Positions 31,813 through 41,126 of a stretch of 63,993 nt of DNA are shown piece by piece. Position 1 is the stretch's first letter. The number at the start of each line of letters is the position of its first letter. Source of the stretch: Dankookia rubra (lineage in GTDB: Bacteria > Pseudomonadota > Alphaproteobacteria > Acetobacterales > Acetobacteraceae); NCBI RefSeq assembly GCF_004355005.1, contig NZ_SMSJ01000033.1:1-63993 (forward strand), written 5' to 3'. The notes below the pieces were generated by a model. It was not told the DNA's origin, searched no databases, and saw nothing but the letters and a program-made list of their open reading frames with translations. A program made the translations under genes and the position numbers.

Positions 31813-32814
31813 TCAGGGCTGGCCGCTGCCGCCGGCCGAGCCGTAGACCTGCCCCGTGGCGTAGCTGGCATCGGCGGCGGCAAGCTGGACATAGATCGAG
31901 CCGAGCTCGGCCGGCTGGCCCGGCCGGCCCATCGGCGTCTGCCCGCCGAAGGTCTCGAGCTTCTCCATCGTCGCGCCGCCCGAAACCTGCAGCGGCGTCC
32001 AGATCGGGCCGGGCGCCACGCCGTTGACCCGGATGCCCTTCGACGCGAGCTGCTTCGCCAGCGACTTCACGTAGTTCATCGTCGCCGCCTTGGTCTGCGC
32101 ATAGTCGTAGAGCTCGGGCGACGGGTCGTAGGCCTGCTCCGAGGTCGTGCCGATGATGGCCGAGCCCGGCTGCAGATGCGGCAGCGCCGCCTTGATGATC
32201 CAGAAGGGCGCGTAGATGTTGGTCCTCATCGTCGCGTCGAAATCCTCGCTCGAGACGTCGAGGATGGAGGCCCGGGTCTGCTGCCGCGCCGCGTTGCACA
32301 CCACGATGTCGAGCCCGCCGAGGCCGCGCACCGCATCCTCCACCAGGCGGCGACAGAAGGCCTCCTCGCGCAGGTCGCCGGGGATGGCCACGCCCTTCCG
32401 GCCGGCTTCCCGGATCAGGGCGATGACCTCCTGCGCGTCCGGCTCCTCGGCGGGCAGGTAGTTGATGGCGACGTCGGCGCCTTCCCGCGCATAGGCGATG
32501 GCGGCGGCCCGGCCCATGCCGGAATCGCCGCCGGTGATCAGTGCCCGGCGCCCCGTCAGCCGGCCGGAGCCGCGATAGCTGTTCTCGCCATGGTCGGGGC
32601 GCGGCTGCATCTGCCCGGCGAGCCCCGGCCAGGGCTGAGACTGCCGCTGGAAGGGCGGCTTCGGATAAGCGTCGGCCGGGTTCCGCAGCGGCTGCGCCGC
32701 CGCCGCGGGCGCTGCCGCCTGGCCCAGCGCCGGTGCCGCAGCGGCCGCCGCCAGGCCGAAGCCGGCGCCGCCGACGATCTGCCGGCGGGAGGAGTTCATG
32801 TCGTCCGTGGTCAT
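31813..32814 (-). CDS. Tat-exported SDR oxidoreductase, YghA-like
   Basis: A 333-residue SDR whose catalytic part resembles general-stress SDRs (ALITGGDSGMGRAAAIAYAREGADV, NAARQ, active-site YDYAQTK, GVAPGPIWTPL). The N-terminus carries a twin-arginine signal (SSRRQIVGGAGFGLAAAAAAPAL, Arg10-Arg11), so the protein should be exported folded with its cofactor. ATG 32814 has AAGGA upstream; a second ATG at 32799 also keeps the signal. It is convergent with the Rrf2 gene. A periplasmic NAD(P) enzyme is unusual. Confidence 0.85.
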   Translation of the reverse strand: MTTDDMNSSRRQIVGGAGFGLAAAAAAPALGQAAAPAAAAQPLRNPADAYPKPPFQRQSQPWPGLAGQMQPRPDHGENSYRGSGRLTGRRALITGGDSGMGRAAAIAYAREGADVAINYLPAEEPDAQEVIALIREAGRKGVAIPGDLREEAFCRRLVEDAVRGLGGLDIVVCNAARQQTRASILDVSSEDFDATMRTNIYAPFWIIKAALPHLQPGSAIIGTTSEQAYDPSPELYDYAQTKAATMNYVKSLAKQLASKGIRVNGVAPGPIWTPLQVSGGATMEKLETFGGQTPMGRPGQPAELGSIYVQLAAADASYATGQVYGSAGGSGQP

Positions 32815-32893
32815 GGGCGGTCCTTGGAAGCAGGGCCGAAGAACCGGCCCGGACCGCCGGGGTTGCCGCATGAAACGACCTGCGGCCGGGGCC

Positions 32894-35194
32894 TCAGCGC
32901 CCGGCGCGGGCATCCCGGATCGCCCGCCAGACCGCCTCGGCGGTGGCCGGCATCTGCAGACCGGTCACGCCGAGCGGCCGGAGCGCATCCAGCACGGCAT
33001 GCATCACGGTCTGCGGAGCACCGATCGCGCCGGCCTGTCCCACCCCCTTCACGCCAAGCGGGTTGGAATGGGTCGGCGCCTCGCCGAAGGCGATGAACAA
33101 GTCAGGCAGGTCGGCCGCCCGCGGCAGGGCGTAGTCCATGAAGGACGCGGACAGCAGCTGACCCGTCTCCGGGTCGTAGGCGATGCGTTCCTGCAGCGCC
33201 TGGCCGATCCCCTGGGCGAGGCCGCCCTGCACCTGGCCGCGGGTCAGCATCGGGTTCACCAGCGAGCCGTAGTCATCCACCGCCTGGTAGCGCGCCAGGG
33301 TCACGGCGCCGGTCTCCGGGTCGATCTCCACCTCGGCGCAATGCGCGCCGGAGGGGAAGGTGACGAGGTCCGAAAGGTTCATCGCCTCGGCATCCAGGCC
33401 GAGTTCCATCCCGTCCGGCACGTCCTGCGGGTCGCGCGAGGCCTCGACCAGCGCATCCAGCGTGAAGGCCTGGCCGGTGGCGGTGCAGGTGAAGCAGCCC
33501 TCGGCGAAGTCCACCGATTCCGGCGCAACCTGCAGGAGGTGGCCGGCAAGGCGGCGGGCCTTCTCGATCACCTTGTCCAGCGCCAGCACCAGCGCGGTGC
33601 CGCCGACATGCAGCGAGCGCGCGCCGCCATGGCCGTTGCCGAAGGCGACCAGGTCGGTGTCGGCCTGCACCAGGCGGAAGCGCGATTCCTCGAGCCCCAG
33701 CCAGGCGGCGGCGATCTGGGCGAAGCTGGTCTCGAGCCCCTGGCCGTTGTTCTGCGTGCCGATGACGAGGTCAACCATGCCGTCGGCGGCGAAGCGCACC
33801 GCCGCCCATTCCTGCGGCGCGCCGCGCGAGGTCTCGAGGAAGCAGGCGATGCCGAGGCCGCGCAGCAGGCCGCGCGCCTCGCTCCCGGCCCGGCGCTGCG
33901 CGAAGCCTTCGCGGTCCAGCAGCGCCGCGAGGTCGCCGAGGTTGTCGCCGAAGCGGCCGGTATCCATCAGCATCCCCGTGGCACTTCGGTAGGGGAAGGC
34001 GCTGATGGCGTTGCGGCGGCGGATCTCGATCGCGTCGGTCCCGGTGGCGCGGGCGGCGGCCTCGACCAGGCGCTCGGTCAGGTAGTTCGCTTCCGGCTTG
34101 CCGGCACCGCGATAGGCATCGACGGGGAGGCTGTTGGTGAAGGCGCCTTCCACCTCCAGCAGGATGGCGGGAATGGCATAGACGCCGCCGATCGCGGTCG
34201 AGACCGAGTTGGTCGGCACCGCCGGCCCGAAGGCCGAGCAATAGGCGCCGAGGTCGCCGGCCATCCGGGCATGCAGCGCGAGGAAGCGGCCCTCCGCATC
34301 GAGGGCCAGCCGCGCCCTGCCCTGGAAGTCGCGGGCATGCACGGCGCCCTGGAATTCCTCCGTGTGCTCGGCGACCCAGGCGACGGAGCGGCCGAGCCGG
34401 CGGGCGGCGGCGAGCAGGGCGACGTGTTCGGGGAAGAGGAAGTTCTTCATCCCGAAGCCGCCGCCGACATCCGGGCAATGCAGGTGGAAGGCGGCTTCCT
34501 CCAGCCCGAAGACCGTGGCCAGTTGCTTGCGGATCGCGTGCACGCCCATGCCGGAGAACAGCAGGTCGAAGCGGCTGCCGTCCCAGGACGCCACGGCGCC
34601 GCGCGGCTCGATCGGCGCGGCGTGGACGCGGTGGTTGACCAGATCGAGCTCGATGGTGCGGGCGGCGGCGGCGAATCCCGCCTCCATGGCGGCGCGGTCG
34701 CCGCGTTCGAAGCGGAAGGCGCGGTTGCCCGGCGCCTCCGGCCAGATCTGCGGCGCGCCGGGGGCCAGCGCCGCGCGGCTATCGACCACGGCGGGCAGGG
34801 TCTCGTAGTCCACCAGGATCGCCTCGGCAGCGTCGCGCGCCCCGGCCGCCGTCGCCGCCACCACCAGCGCCACCGGCTCGCCGACATGCTTCACCGCGTC
34901 ATGGGCCAGGGCCGGGCGGGCCGGAACAATGATCGGGCCGATGGTGGCCACCACGGCGGGACAGGGCAGCGGGCCGATGCCCTCGGCGGCGAGGTCGGCG
35001 CCGGTCAGCACCAGCGCCACGCCCGGCATGGCGCCGGCCGCGGCGGCATCGACCGAGACGATCCGCGCATGCGCGTGCGGCGAGCGCAGGACCACGCCAT
35101 GCAGCGCGCCCGCGGGGATACGGTCCGCGAGGTAGCGGCCCTCACCGGTGAGGAAGCGCGCATCCTCGACGCGGCGGCGGTTCTCGCCGATCAC
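32894..35194 (-). CDS. CoxL/xanthine-dehydrogenase-family molybdopterin subunit
   Basis: Large molybdenum-cofactor subunit of 766 residues. It has the fold of the CO dehydrogenase/xanthine dehydrogenase family, with cofactor-binding GGGFGMK at 244-250. AYRGAGK at 360-366 is the form II loop; true CO dehydrogenase has AYRCSFR, so CO is not the likely substrate. The catalytic segment near the C-terminus reads GVGQAG, with Gln720 where the family base is Glu. No FAD or iron-sulfur subunit gene is adjacent. The start is GTG 35194 with a weak ribosome site. Substrate unknown. Confidence 0.85.
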   Translation of the reverse strand: MIGENRRRVEDARFLTGEGRYLADRIPAGALHGVVLRSPHAHARIVSVDAAAAGAMPGVALVLTGADLAAEGIGPLPCPAVVATIGPIIVPARPALAHDAVKHVGEPVALVVAATAAGARDAAEAILVDYETLPAVVDSRAALAPGAPQIWPEAPGNRAFRFERGDRAAMEAGFAAAARTIELDLVNHRVHAAPIEPRGAVASWDGSRFDLLFSGMGVHAIRKQLATVFGLEEAAFHLHCPDVGGGFGMKNFLFPEHVALLAAARRLGRSVAWVAEHTEEFQGAVHARDFQGRARLALDAEGRFLALHARMAGDLGAYCSAFGPAVPTNSVSTAIGGVYAIPAILLEVEGAFTNSLPVDAYRGAGKPEANYLTERLVEAAARATGTDAIEIRRRNAISAFPYRSATGMLMDTGRFGDNLGDLAALLDREGFAQRRAGSEARGLLRGLGIACFLETSRGAPQEWAAVRFAADGMVDLVIGTQNNGQGLETSFAQIAAAWLGLEESRFRLVQADTDLVAFGNGHGGARSLHVGGTALVLALDKVIEKARRLAGHLLQVAPESVDFAEGCFTCTATGQAFTLDALVEASRDPQDVPDGMELGLDAEAMNLSDLVTFPSGAHCAEVEIDPETGAVTLARYQAVDDYGSLVNPMLTRGQVQGGLAQGIGQALQERIAYDPETGQLLSASFMDYALPRAADLPDLFIAFGEAPTHSNPLGVKGVGQAGAIGAPQTVMHAVLDALRPLGVTGLQMPATAEAVWRAIRDARAGR

Positions 35195-35267
35195 GCCGGG
35201 CCGCCGGGGCTCTGGTGCCGCATCGCTCGCTCCTGGGCTTTCCGGGCGCGAGTGTAGCGAGCCCCCC

Positions 35268-35873
35268 CTACCCCTTGGCCAGCCGCTTCGCGACGAATTC
35301 CAGCCGGTCCTGGCCCCAGAAGATATCCTCGCCGACGACGTAGCTCGGCGCGCCGAAGACGCCGCGGGCCAGCGCCGCCGCGGTATCCGCCTCCCGCATC
35401 GCCGCCCAGCGCGGGTCGTCGCCGAGCGCCAGCACGGCCGCGGGGTCGAGCCCGCATTCGCCGACCAGCCCGGCCAGGACGTCGCGGTCGGCCGGATTCA
35501 GCTCGTCCTCCCAGACCGCCTTCAGCACCCGGTGGGCGAGCCGGATCGCCGGCGCGTCGCCCTCCGTCTCCCGCAGGCCGATGACGCAGGCGCTGGTCAG
35601 CGCCTCGGAGCTCGGGAAGTGTTTCGGCTGGATGGTGATCGGGATGCCCGTCGCCTCCCGCCAGCGGGCCAGTTCCTGCAGCCGGTAGGCCTGGCGCTGC
35701 GGGCTGCGCTTGGGCAGCGGCAGGCCGCCGGAGCCGGCGAAGATGGTGCCGAAATCGACCGGGAAGATGCGGAGGCTGGCACCGTGCTGCTTCGCCAGCG
35801 CCTCGATCCGCGCCGCGCCCAGATGCGTCCAGGGCGAGTTGAGGGAGGCGTAGTAGTCGATGTGCAGGGCCAT
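35268..35873 (-). CDS. 2-hydroxychromene-2-carboxylate isomerase-like protein (DsbA fold)
   Basis: A 201-residue member of the kappa-GST/DsbA-fold group. The N-terminus YYASLNSPWTHLGA holds the SP motif where the active Ser of HCCA isomerase lies, and the C-terminal GVFGAPSYVVGEDIFWGQDRL is the glutathione-side signature. In aromatic degradation the enzyme isomerises an intermediate with glutathione; whether that is its job here is open. It ends a leftward run with the CoA transferase genes, one base apart. A paralogue is at 58281. Confidence 0.82.
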   Translation of the reverse strand: MALHIDYYASLNSPWTHLGAARIEALAKQHGASLRIFPVDFGTIFAGSGGLPLPKRSPQRQAYRLQELARWREATGIPITIQPKHFPSSEALTSACVIGLRETEGDAPAIRLAHRVLKAVWEDELNPADRDVLAGLVGECGLDPAAVLALGDDPRWAAMREADTAAALARGVFGAPSYVVGEDIFWGQDRLEFVAKRLAKG

Positions 35874-35874
35874 T

Positions 35875-36528
35875 TCAGCGTCCTTCCATGAGCGGTGCGC
35901 CGGTCGCCGCGCGCGCGGCGTCCAGGCTGATCCCGGGCGCCAGTTCGATCACCGCGAAGCCCTCCCCGGTCGGCGCGAACAGGCCGTAATTCGTCGCCAC
36001 CAGGGTCACCACGCCGCGCGCCGTCACCGGCAGGGAGCATTGCGGCACCAGCCGCGGCTCGCCCTTGCGGGTGGTGTGCTCGAGGATGATGAAGACCCGC
36101 TTCGCGCAGGCCGCGAGGTCCATGGCGCCGCCGATGCCGCCGCCCTTGGCGCGCCCGACCTTCCAGTTGGCGAAGTCGCCGCCGGCCGAGACCTCGTAGG
36201 CCCCCATCACCGTCACGTCGATCCGGCCGCTGCGGATGATGCCGAAGCTGTCGGCATGGTGGACGATGGCCGCGCCCGGCCGCAGCGAGACATTCTGCCC
36301 GCCGGCATTGACCAGGTGCAGGTCCTCCTCCCCCGCCGGCAGCACCGGGCCATAGCCGATGACGCCGTTCTCGGCGTGGTAGAGGATGTCGCGGTCGCCT
36401 ATGTCGGTATTGCTGCAGAGCGTCGGGATGCCGACGCCGAGGTTGACGATCCAGCCGTCCTGGAATTCCCGGGCGAGCCGGTCCGCCATCTGCTGGCGAT
36501 CCCAGCCCTTGATGTCCGTGGCGCTCAT
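35875..36528 (-). CDS. 3-oxoacid CoA-transferase subunit B
   Basis: Beta subunit of 217 residues. The catalytic glutamate lies in AENGVIGYGPVLP, and GWIVNLGVGIPTL is the N-terminal signature. It forms the active transferase with the subunit at 36525. The preferred acid (acetoacetate, 3-oxoadipate or another) cannot be read. Its ATG overlaps the stop of subunit A (ATGA). The frame extends to 36558 but the known start is MSATDIKGW. Confidence 0.9.
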   Translation of the reverse strand: MSATDIKGWDRQQMADRLAREFQDGWIVNLGVGIPTLCSNTDIGDRDILYHAENGVIGYGPVLPAGEEDLHLVNAGGQNVSLRPGAAIVHHADSFGIIRSGRIDVTVMGAYEVSAGGDFANWKVGRAKGGGIGGAMDLAACAKRVFIILEHTTRKGEPRLVPQCSLPVTARGVVTLVATNYGLFAPTGEGFAVIELAPGISLDAARAATGAPLMEGR

Positions 36529-37265
36529 TTCGCGCGCTCCTGCCGGCGGACGGTCCACAACCCCTCGGGCGCCGGCGGCACCTTGACCAGGCGTTGCACG
36601 AAGATGCCGGACAGGTGCACCTGGTCGGGATCGAGCGCCCCGGCGGGCAGGATATCCTCCTCCACCTCGACGATCGTGAGCTTCGCCGCCATCGCCATCA
36701 GCGGGCAGAAATTCCGCTGCGCCAGGCGGAATTGCAGGTTGCCCGCGGCATCGGCGCGCCAGGCGCGGATAAAGGCGACGTCGCAGGGCAGCGCGTATTC
36801 CAGCAGGTATTCGCGGCCGTTGATCACGCGGGTCTCGCGCCCCTCGGCGAGTTCGGTCCCGACCGCGGCCGGGGTGTAGAAGGCCGGGATGCCGGCGCCC
36901 GCGGCGCGCAGCCGCTCGGCCAGCGTGCCCTGCGGCACCAGCTCGGCCTCGACCTCGCCGGCCTCGTAGTACTTCGTGAAGGGCAGCACGTCGGTCGGGC
37001 GCGTCGCCGCGGTGAAGCTGCAGACGACCTTCGCCACCTGCCCGGCCTCCACCAGCATGCCGATATCCGGCAGCCGCGGCTGGTGCGCCCCGCCGGTGGT
37101 ATTGCCGATGCAGGTCAGCCGGCGGGCGCCCTGGTCCAGCAGCGCCTTCGTCAGGTTGTAGGGGGTGCCGGGTCCGGCGAAGCCGCCGAAGGCGATCACC
37201 GCGCCATCCGGGATATCCGCCACCGCGGCGGCGAAACCCGCCACCTGCTTGCTACGCTGCGCCAT
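36525..37265 (-). CDS. 3-oxoacid CoA-transferase subunit A
   Basis: Alpha subunit of 246 residues with the CoA-loop GGFAGPGTPYNL and the SFTAATRPTD and RVINGREYLLEYAL segments. ATG 37265 has GGGGGAAGG upstream; the upstream extension to 37451 lies in the spacer. Together with subunit B it moves CoA from succinyl-CoA or acyl-CoA to a 3-oxoacid. Confidence 0.9.
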   Translation of the reverse strand: MAQRSKQVAGFAAAVADIPDGAVIAFGGFAGPGTPYNLTKALLDQGARRLTCIGNTTGGAHQPRLPDIGMLVEAGQVAKVVCSFTAATRPTDVLPFTKYYEAGEVEAELVPQGTLAERLRAAGAGIPAFYTPAAVGTELAEGRETRVINGREYLLEYALPCDVAFIRAWRADAAGNLQFRLAQRNFCPLMAMAAKLTIVEVEEDILPAGALDPDQVHLSGIFVQRLVKVPPAPEGLWTVRRQERAK

Positions 37266-37501
37266 GCGCCCTTCCCCCCAGTCCCTTGGCGGGAAGCTTA
37301 GGACGCGATCGGCGCGGCTGGGAACACCGGGTCGGATCGACGCGGACGGCAATTGCCTCCACTGCTTCCTAAAGCAGGCATCTGCCCGCATTTTGGGCGC
37401 CCGACGGACGCTGGGCGCAACCCTCCATCCCCGGATCATCATGCCGCGCATGGCGCCGGTTTTGCTGTAAACCCGGCTGACTCTTCGCAGGCTTCCCGAT
37501 C
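37266..37501. other. Divergent spacer between CoA transferase and amide-ligase locus
   Basis: These 236 bases separate two divergent transcription units, so both promoters should lie here. GC content is a little below the average. I see no convincing promoter boxes, inverted repeat or small gene. Confidence 0.5.
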
Positions 37502-40500
37502 ATGCCGCTTCACGTCGCGCTCAATCACGCTACCCGCTACCGCTACGACCGGGCGATCACGCTCGGGCCGCAGACCATCCGCCTGCGACCGGCGCCGCAT
37601 GCCCGCACGCCGGTGGTCAGCTACGCGCTGAAGATCGAGCCGAAGCCGCATTTCCTCAACTGGATGCAGGACCCGCAGGGCAACCACCTCGCCCGCGTCG
37701 TCTTCCCCGACCGCGTCACGCATTTCAGCGTGGAAGTGGACCTCGTCGCCGACATGGCGACGATCAACCCCTTCGACTTCTTCCTTGAGCCCGAGGCGGA
37801 GACCTACCCCTTCGCCTACGACGCGGTGCTGGACCAGGAGCTCGCCCCCTTCCGCAAGCTGGAGGCGCCGGGGCCGCTGCTGCAGACATTCCTCGCCGAG
37901 ATCCCGCGCGCCGAGACGCGCACCGTCGACTTCCTGGTCGACCTGAACCGCCGGGTGCAGGAGCGCACCGCCTATGTCGTGCGCCTGGAGCCCGGCGTCT
38001 GGACGCCGGAGGAGACGCTCGGCAACCGGCGCGGCTCCTGCCGTGACAGTGCCTGGCTGCTTGTGCAGACGCTGCGGCATCTCGGCCTCGCCGCGCGCTT
38101 CGTCTCCGGCTACCTGATCCAGCTCGTTGCCGATCAGAAGGCGCTAGTTGGCCCCTCCGGTCCGACCGAGGATTTCACCGACCTCCACGCCTGGGCCGAG
38201 GTCTACCTGCCCGGCGCCGGCTGGGTCGGGCTCGACGCCACCTCCGGCCTGATGACCGGCGAGGGGCACATCGCGCTGGCGGCGACGCCGGAGCCGGCCT
38301 CGGCCGCGGCCATCAGCGGCCTCGCGGAGAAGGCCGAGACCGAGTTCGACTTCGCCATGACGGTGACGCGCGTGCGGGAGACGCCGCGGGTCACCAAGCC
38401 GTATTCGGACCGGCAGTGGCAGGGGATCCTGGCCGGCGGCCAGGCGGTGGATGCGGCGCTCAGGGACGGCGACGTGCGGCTGACCATGGGCGGCGAGCCG
38501 ACCTTCATCGCCACCGACGACATGGACGCGCCGGAATGGAACACCGCGGCGCTCGGCCCCACCAAGCGGCGCTATGCCGGGCGGCTGCTGCGCCGGCTGG
38601 TGCCGCTCTGGTCGCCCGGCGCCGCGCTGCAATACGCCATGGGCAAGCACTACCCGGGCGAGCAGCTGCCGCGCTGGGCGCTCTATGCGCATTGGCGGAA
38701 GGATGGCGAGCCGGTCTGGCAGGACCCGGCGCTGCTGGCCTCCGACGACGACACCGACGACGCGACGGCGGAGGATGCCGACCGCTTCGCCCGCATCCTG
38801 GCAGAGCGGCTGCAGCTCGACCCGGCGCTGGTCAATCCGGCCTACGAGGACATCCACTACTTCCTCTGGCGCGAGAAGCGCCTGCCGGCAAACGTCGTCG
38901 TCGACGACGCGAAGCTCAAGGACCCGCTGGAGCGGGCGCGGCTGGCCAAGGTCTTCGGCCAGGGGCTGACCGCCCAGGTCGGCTCGGTGCTGCCGATCCG
39001 CCGCGTGATCGAGGACGGTGCCCGGCGCTGGCAGTCCGGCCGCTGGTTCTTCCGCGGCGACCACATGTTCCTGGTGCCCGGCGACAGCCCGGTCGGCTTC
39101 CGCCTGCCGCTGGAAAGCCTGCCCTGGATGTCCGAGGAGGATGCGGCGCGGATCTTCGAGAGCGAGGCCGATCCCTTCGCCCCCGCCGGCCCGCTGCCGC
39201 CGCGCCAGGCCTTCGAGCGGTCCAGGCCCGGCATGCGCGGCGCCGCCGCGGGGGGCATGACGCCCGATGCCTGGCGGCTGGTCCCGCAGCAGGACCCGCG
39301 AGCGCCCGGGCGCGGCGAAGGCTTCGCCCCCGGCATGGGCGCCGAGGGCTTCCGCCCGGTGCCGCAGGACCTGCCGGTGGTCGGCCGCTCCGATCCCGGC
39401 GTGGTCCGCACCGCGATGGCGGTCGAGGCCCGCGGCGGGCTGCTGCACGTCTTCTTTCCGCCGCTGCAGGCCGCGGAGGACTGGCTCGACCTCGCCGCGG
39501 CGGTGGAGGCGACGGCGGCCGAGTGCGGCCGCAAGGTGGTGCTGGAAGGCTACCTGCCGCCGCGCGACGAGCGGATCCTGAACTTCTCCGTCACCCCCGA
39601 CCCCGGCGTGATCGAGGTGAACATCCACCCCGCGACCTCCTGGCCGGAGATGGTGACGCGCACCGAGCAATTGTACGAGGAAGCCCGGCAGACCGGGCTC
39701 TCGGCCGAGAAGTTCATGCTGGATGGCCGGCATGTCGGCACCGGCGGCGGCAACCACGTGGTCATGGGCGCGGCCAGCCCGAAGGACAGCCCCTTCCTGC
39801 GCCGGCCCGACCTACTGAAGAGCATGCTCGGCTTCTGGCACAACCACCCGAGCCTCTCCTACCTGTTCAGCGGGCTGTTCATCGGCCCGACCAGCCAGCA
39901 TCCGCGCGTCGACGAGGCGCGGCAGGACAGCCTGGCCGAGCTCGAGATCGCCTTTTCCCGCATCACGGCCGGGGAGGAGACGCCGCCCTGGATGGTGGAC
40001 CGGCTCTTCCGCAACATCCTCGCCGACATGACCGGCAATACCCACCGGACCGAGTTCTGCATCGACAAGATGTATGCGCCGGAGAGCAGCTCCGGCCGGC
40101 TCGGCCTGGTCGAGTACCGCGCGCTGGAGATGCCCCCCCATCCGCAGATGGCGGCGGCGCAGATGCTGCTGATGCGGAGCGCGATCGCCGCCTTCTGGAA
40201 GACCCCCTATGACCGCCGCCTGGTCCGCTGGGGCACGCGGCTGCACGACGAGTTCATGCTGCCGCACTACGTCGCCCAGGACTTCGGCGACGTGCTGCGG
40301 GAGCTGGCCGATCTCGGCTTTCCGCTGGCCGAGGACTGGTTCGCCCCGCACCTCGAATTCCGCTTCCCGCTGATCGGCGAGGTGACGCTGCGCGGCGCCA
40401 GGCTGGAACTCCGGCATGCGCTCGAGCCCTGGCACGTGCTGGGCGAGGAGCCGGGCGGCGGCGGCACGGTGCGCTACGTCGACAGCAGCACCGAACGCCT

Positions 40501-40906
40501 GCAGGCCAAGGTCGCGGGCTGGGTGGACGAACGCTACGTGCTGGCCTGCAACGGCTACGCGGTGCCGCTGACCCGGACGGAGACGGAAGGCGAGTACGTC
40601 GCCGGCATCCGCTTCAAGGCCTGGGACCCGCCTTCCGCGCTGCACCCGACGATCCGGGCGCAGACGCCGCTGGTCTTCGACGTCTACGACCGCTGGACCG
40701 GGCGGAGCCTGGGCGGGCTGACCCACCACGTGTCCCATCCCGGCGGGCGGAACTACGAGACCCTGCCGGTCAATGCAAACGAGGCCGAGGCCCGGCGGCG
40801 CACCCGGTTCCAGCCCTTCGGCCATACCCCGGGACCGATGCCGCCGCCGCGGCCGCTGCTTGCGCGGGAATCGACGCGGTCGCTCGACCTACGGCGCGCC
40901 GGCTGA
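37502..40906 (+). CDS. Transglutaminase + DUF2126 fusion protein
   Basis: A 1134-residue cytoplasmic protein. Residues 1-290 form a transglutaminase-like protease fold with an intact triad, Cys180 (RGSCRDS), His229 (LHAWAEV) and Asp245 (GLDATSGL). From about residue 300 to 1115 it is DUF2126, a domain grouped with amide-bond-forming ligases (signature GGEPTFIATDDMDAPEWN; GGGNHVVMGAA; NTHRTEFCIDKMY). Length and order match the known fusion. It heads a three-gene unit. Inferred role: cutting or forming an amide bond in a small peptide or protein tail; the substrate is not known. Confidence 0.9.
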   Translation: MPLHVALNHATRYRYDRAITLGPQTIRLRPAPHARTPVVSYALKIEPKPHFLNWMQDPQGNHLARVVFPDRVTHFSVEVDLVADMATINPFDFFLEPEAETYPFAYDAVLDQELAPFRKLEAPGPLLQTFLAEIPRAETRTVDFLVDLNRRVQERTAYVVRLEPGVWTPEETLGNRRGSCRDSAWLLVQTLRHLGLAARFVSGYLIQLVADQKALVGPSGPTEDFTDLHAWAEVYLPGAGWVGLDATSGLMTGEGHIALAATPEPASAAAISGLAEKAETEFDFAMTVTRVRETPRVTKPYSDRQWQGILAGGQAVDAALRDGDVRLTMGGEPTFIATDDMDAPEWNTAALGPTKRRYAGRLLRRLVPLWSPGAALQYAMGKHYPGEQLPRWALYAHWRKDGEPVWQDPALLASDDDTDDATAEDADRFARILAERLQLDPALVNPAYEDIHYFLWREKRLPANVVVDDAKLKDPLERARLAKVFGQGLTAQVGSVLPIRRVIEDGARRWQSGRWFFRGDHMFLVPGDSPVGFRLPLESLPWMSEEDAARIFESEADPFAPAGPLPPRQAFERSRPGMRGAAAGGMTPDAWRLVPQQDPRAPGRGEGFAPGMGAEGFRPVPQDLPVVGRSDPGVVRTAMAVEARGGLLHVFFPPLQAAEDWLDLAAAVEATAAECGRKVVLEGYLPPRDERILNFSVTPDPGVIEVNIHPATSWPEMVTRTEQLYEEARQTGLSAEKFMLDGRHVGTGGGNHVVMGAASPKDSPFLRRPDLLKSMLGFWHNHPSLSYLFSGLFIGPTSQHPRVDEARQDSLAELEIAFSRITAGEETPPWMVDRLFRNILADMTGNTHRTEFCIDKMYAPESSSGRLGLVEYRALEMPPHPQMAAAQMLLMRSAIAAFWKTPYDRRLVRWGTRLHDEFMLPHYVAQDFGDVLRELADLGFPLAEDWFAPHLEFRFPLIGEVTLRGARLELRHALEPWHVLGEEPGGGGTVRYVDSSTERLQAKVAGWVDERYVLACNGYAVPLTRTETEGEYVAGIRFKAWDPPSALHPTIRAQTPLVFDVYDRWTGRSLGGLTHHVSHPGGRNYETLPVNANEAEARRRTRFQPFGHTPGPMPPPRPLLARESTRSLDLRRAG

Positions 40907-40914
40907 AGCGGATC

Positions 40915-40940
40915 GCCTGCGGGCGGAGCTGCCCGCAGGC
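40915..40940 (+). other. Perfect hairpin between the first two amide-ligase genes
   Basis: Two 10-base GC-rich arms (40915-40924 and 40931-40940) enclose GGAGCT. It starts nine bases after the stop of the DUF2126 gene, in a 220-base gap, and no T-run follows. It may set the ratio of the two gene products by RNA stability or attenuation. The rest of the gap shows no gene. Confidence 0.55.
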
Positions 40941-41126
40941 GTGAGCCTGCCTCGTCGGCAGCCAGCCAGGGCAGCCCGCCGGCCTGAAACTCCGGCAGGG
41001 TGCTCCGGGCATATGGCGGGGCCGCGGCCCCCGCCGCGCCCGGGCGGGGCGATCACCTGCGGCGGTTGCGTCCGGCGACCCAGCCCCCTCGCCGCGGGGC
41101 GCCGATCATGGCATCACCGTCCAGGC

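Noticed and set aside
32894-35194. Carbon monoxide dehydrogenase
   Set aside because: The active loop is AYRGAG (form II), not AYRCSFR, and the partner subunit genes are missing beside it.
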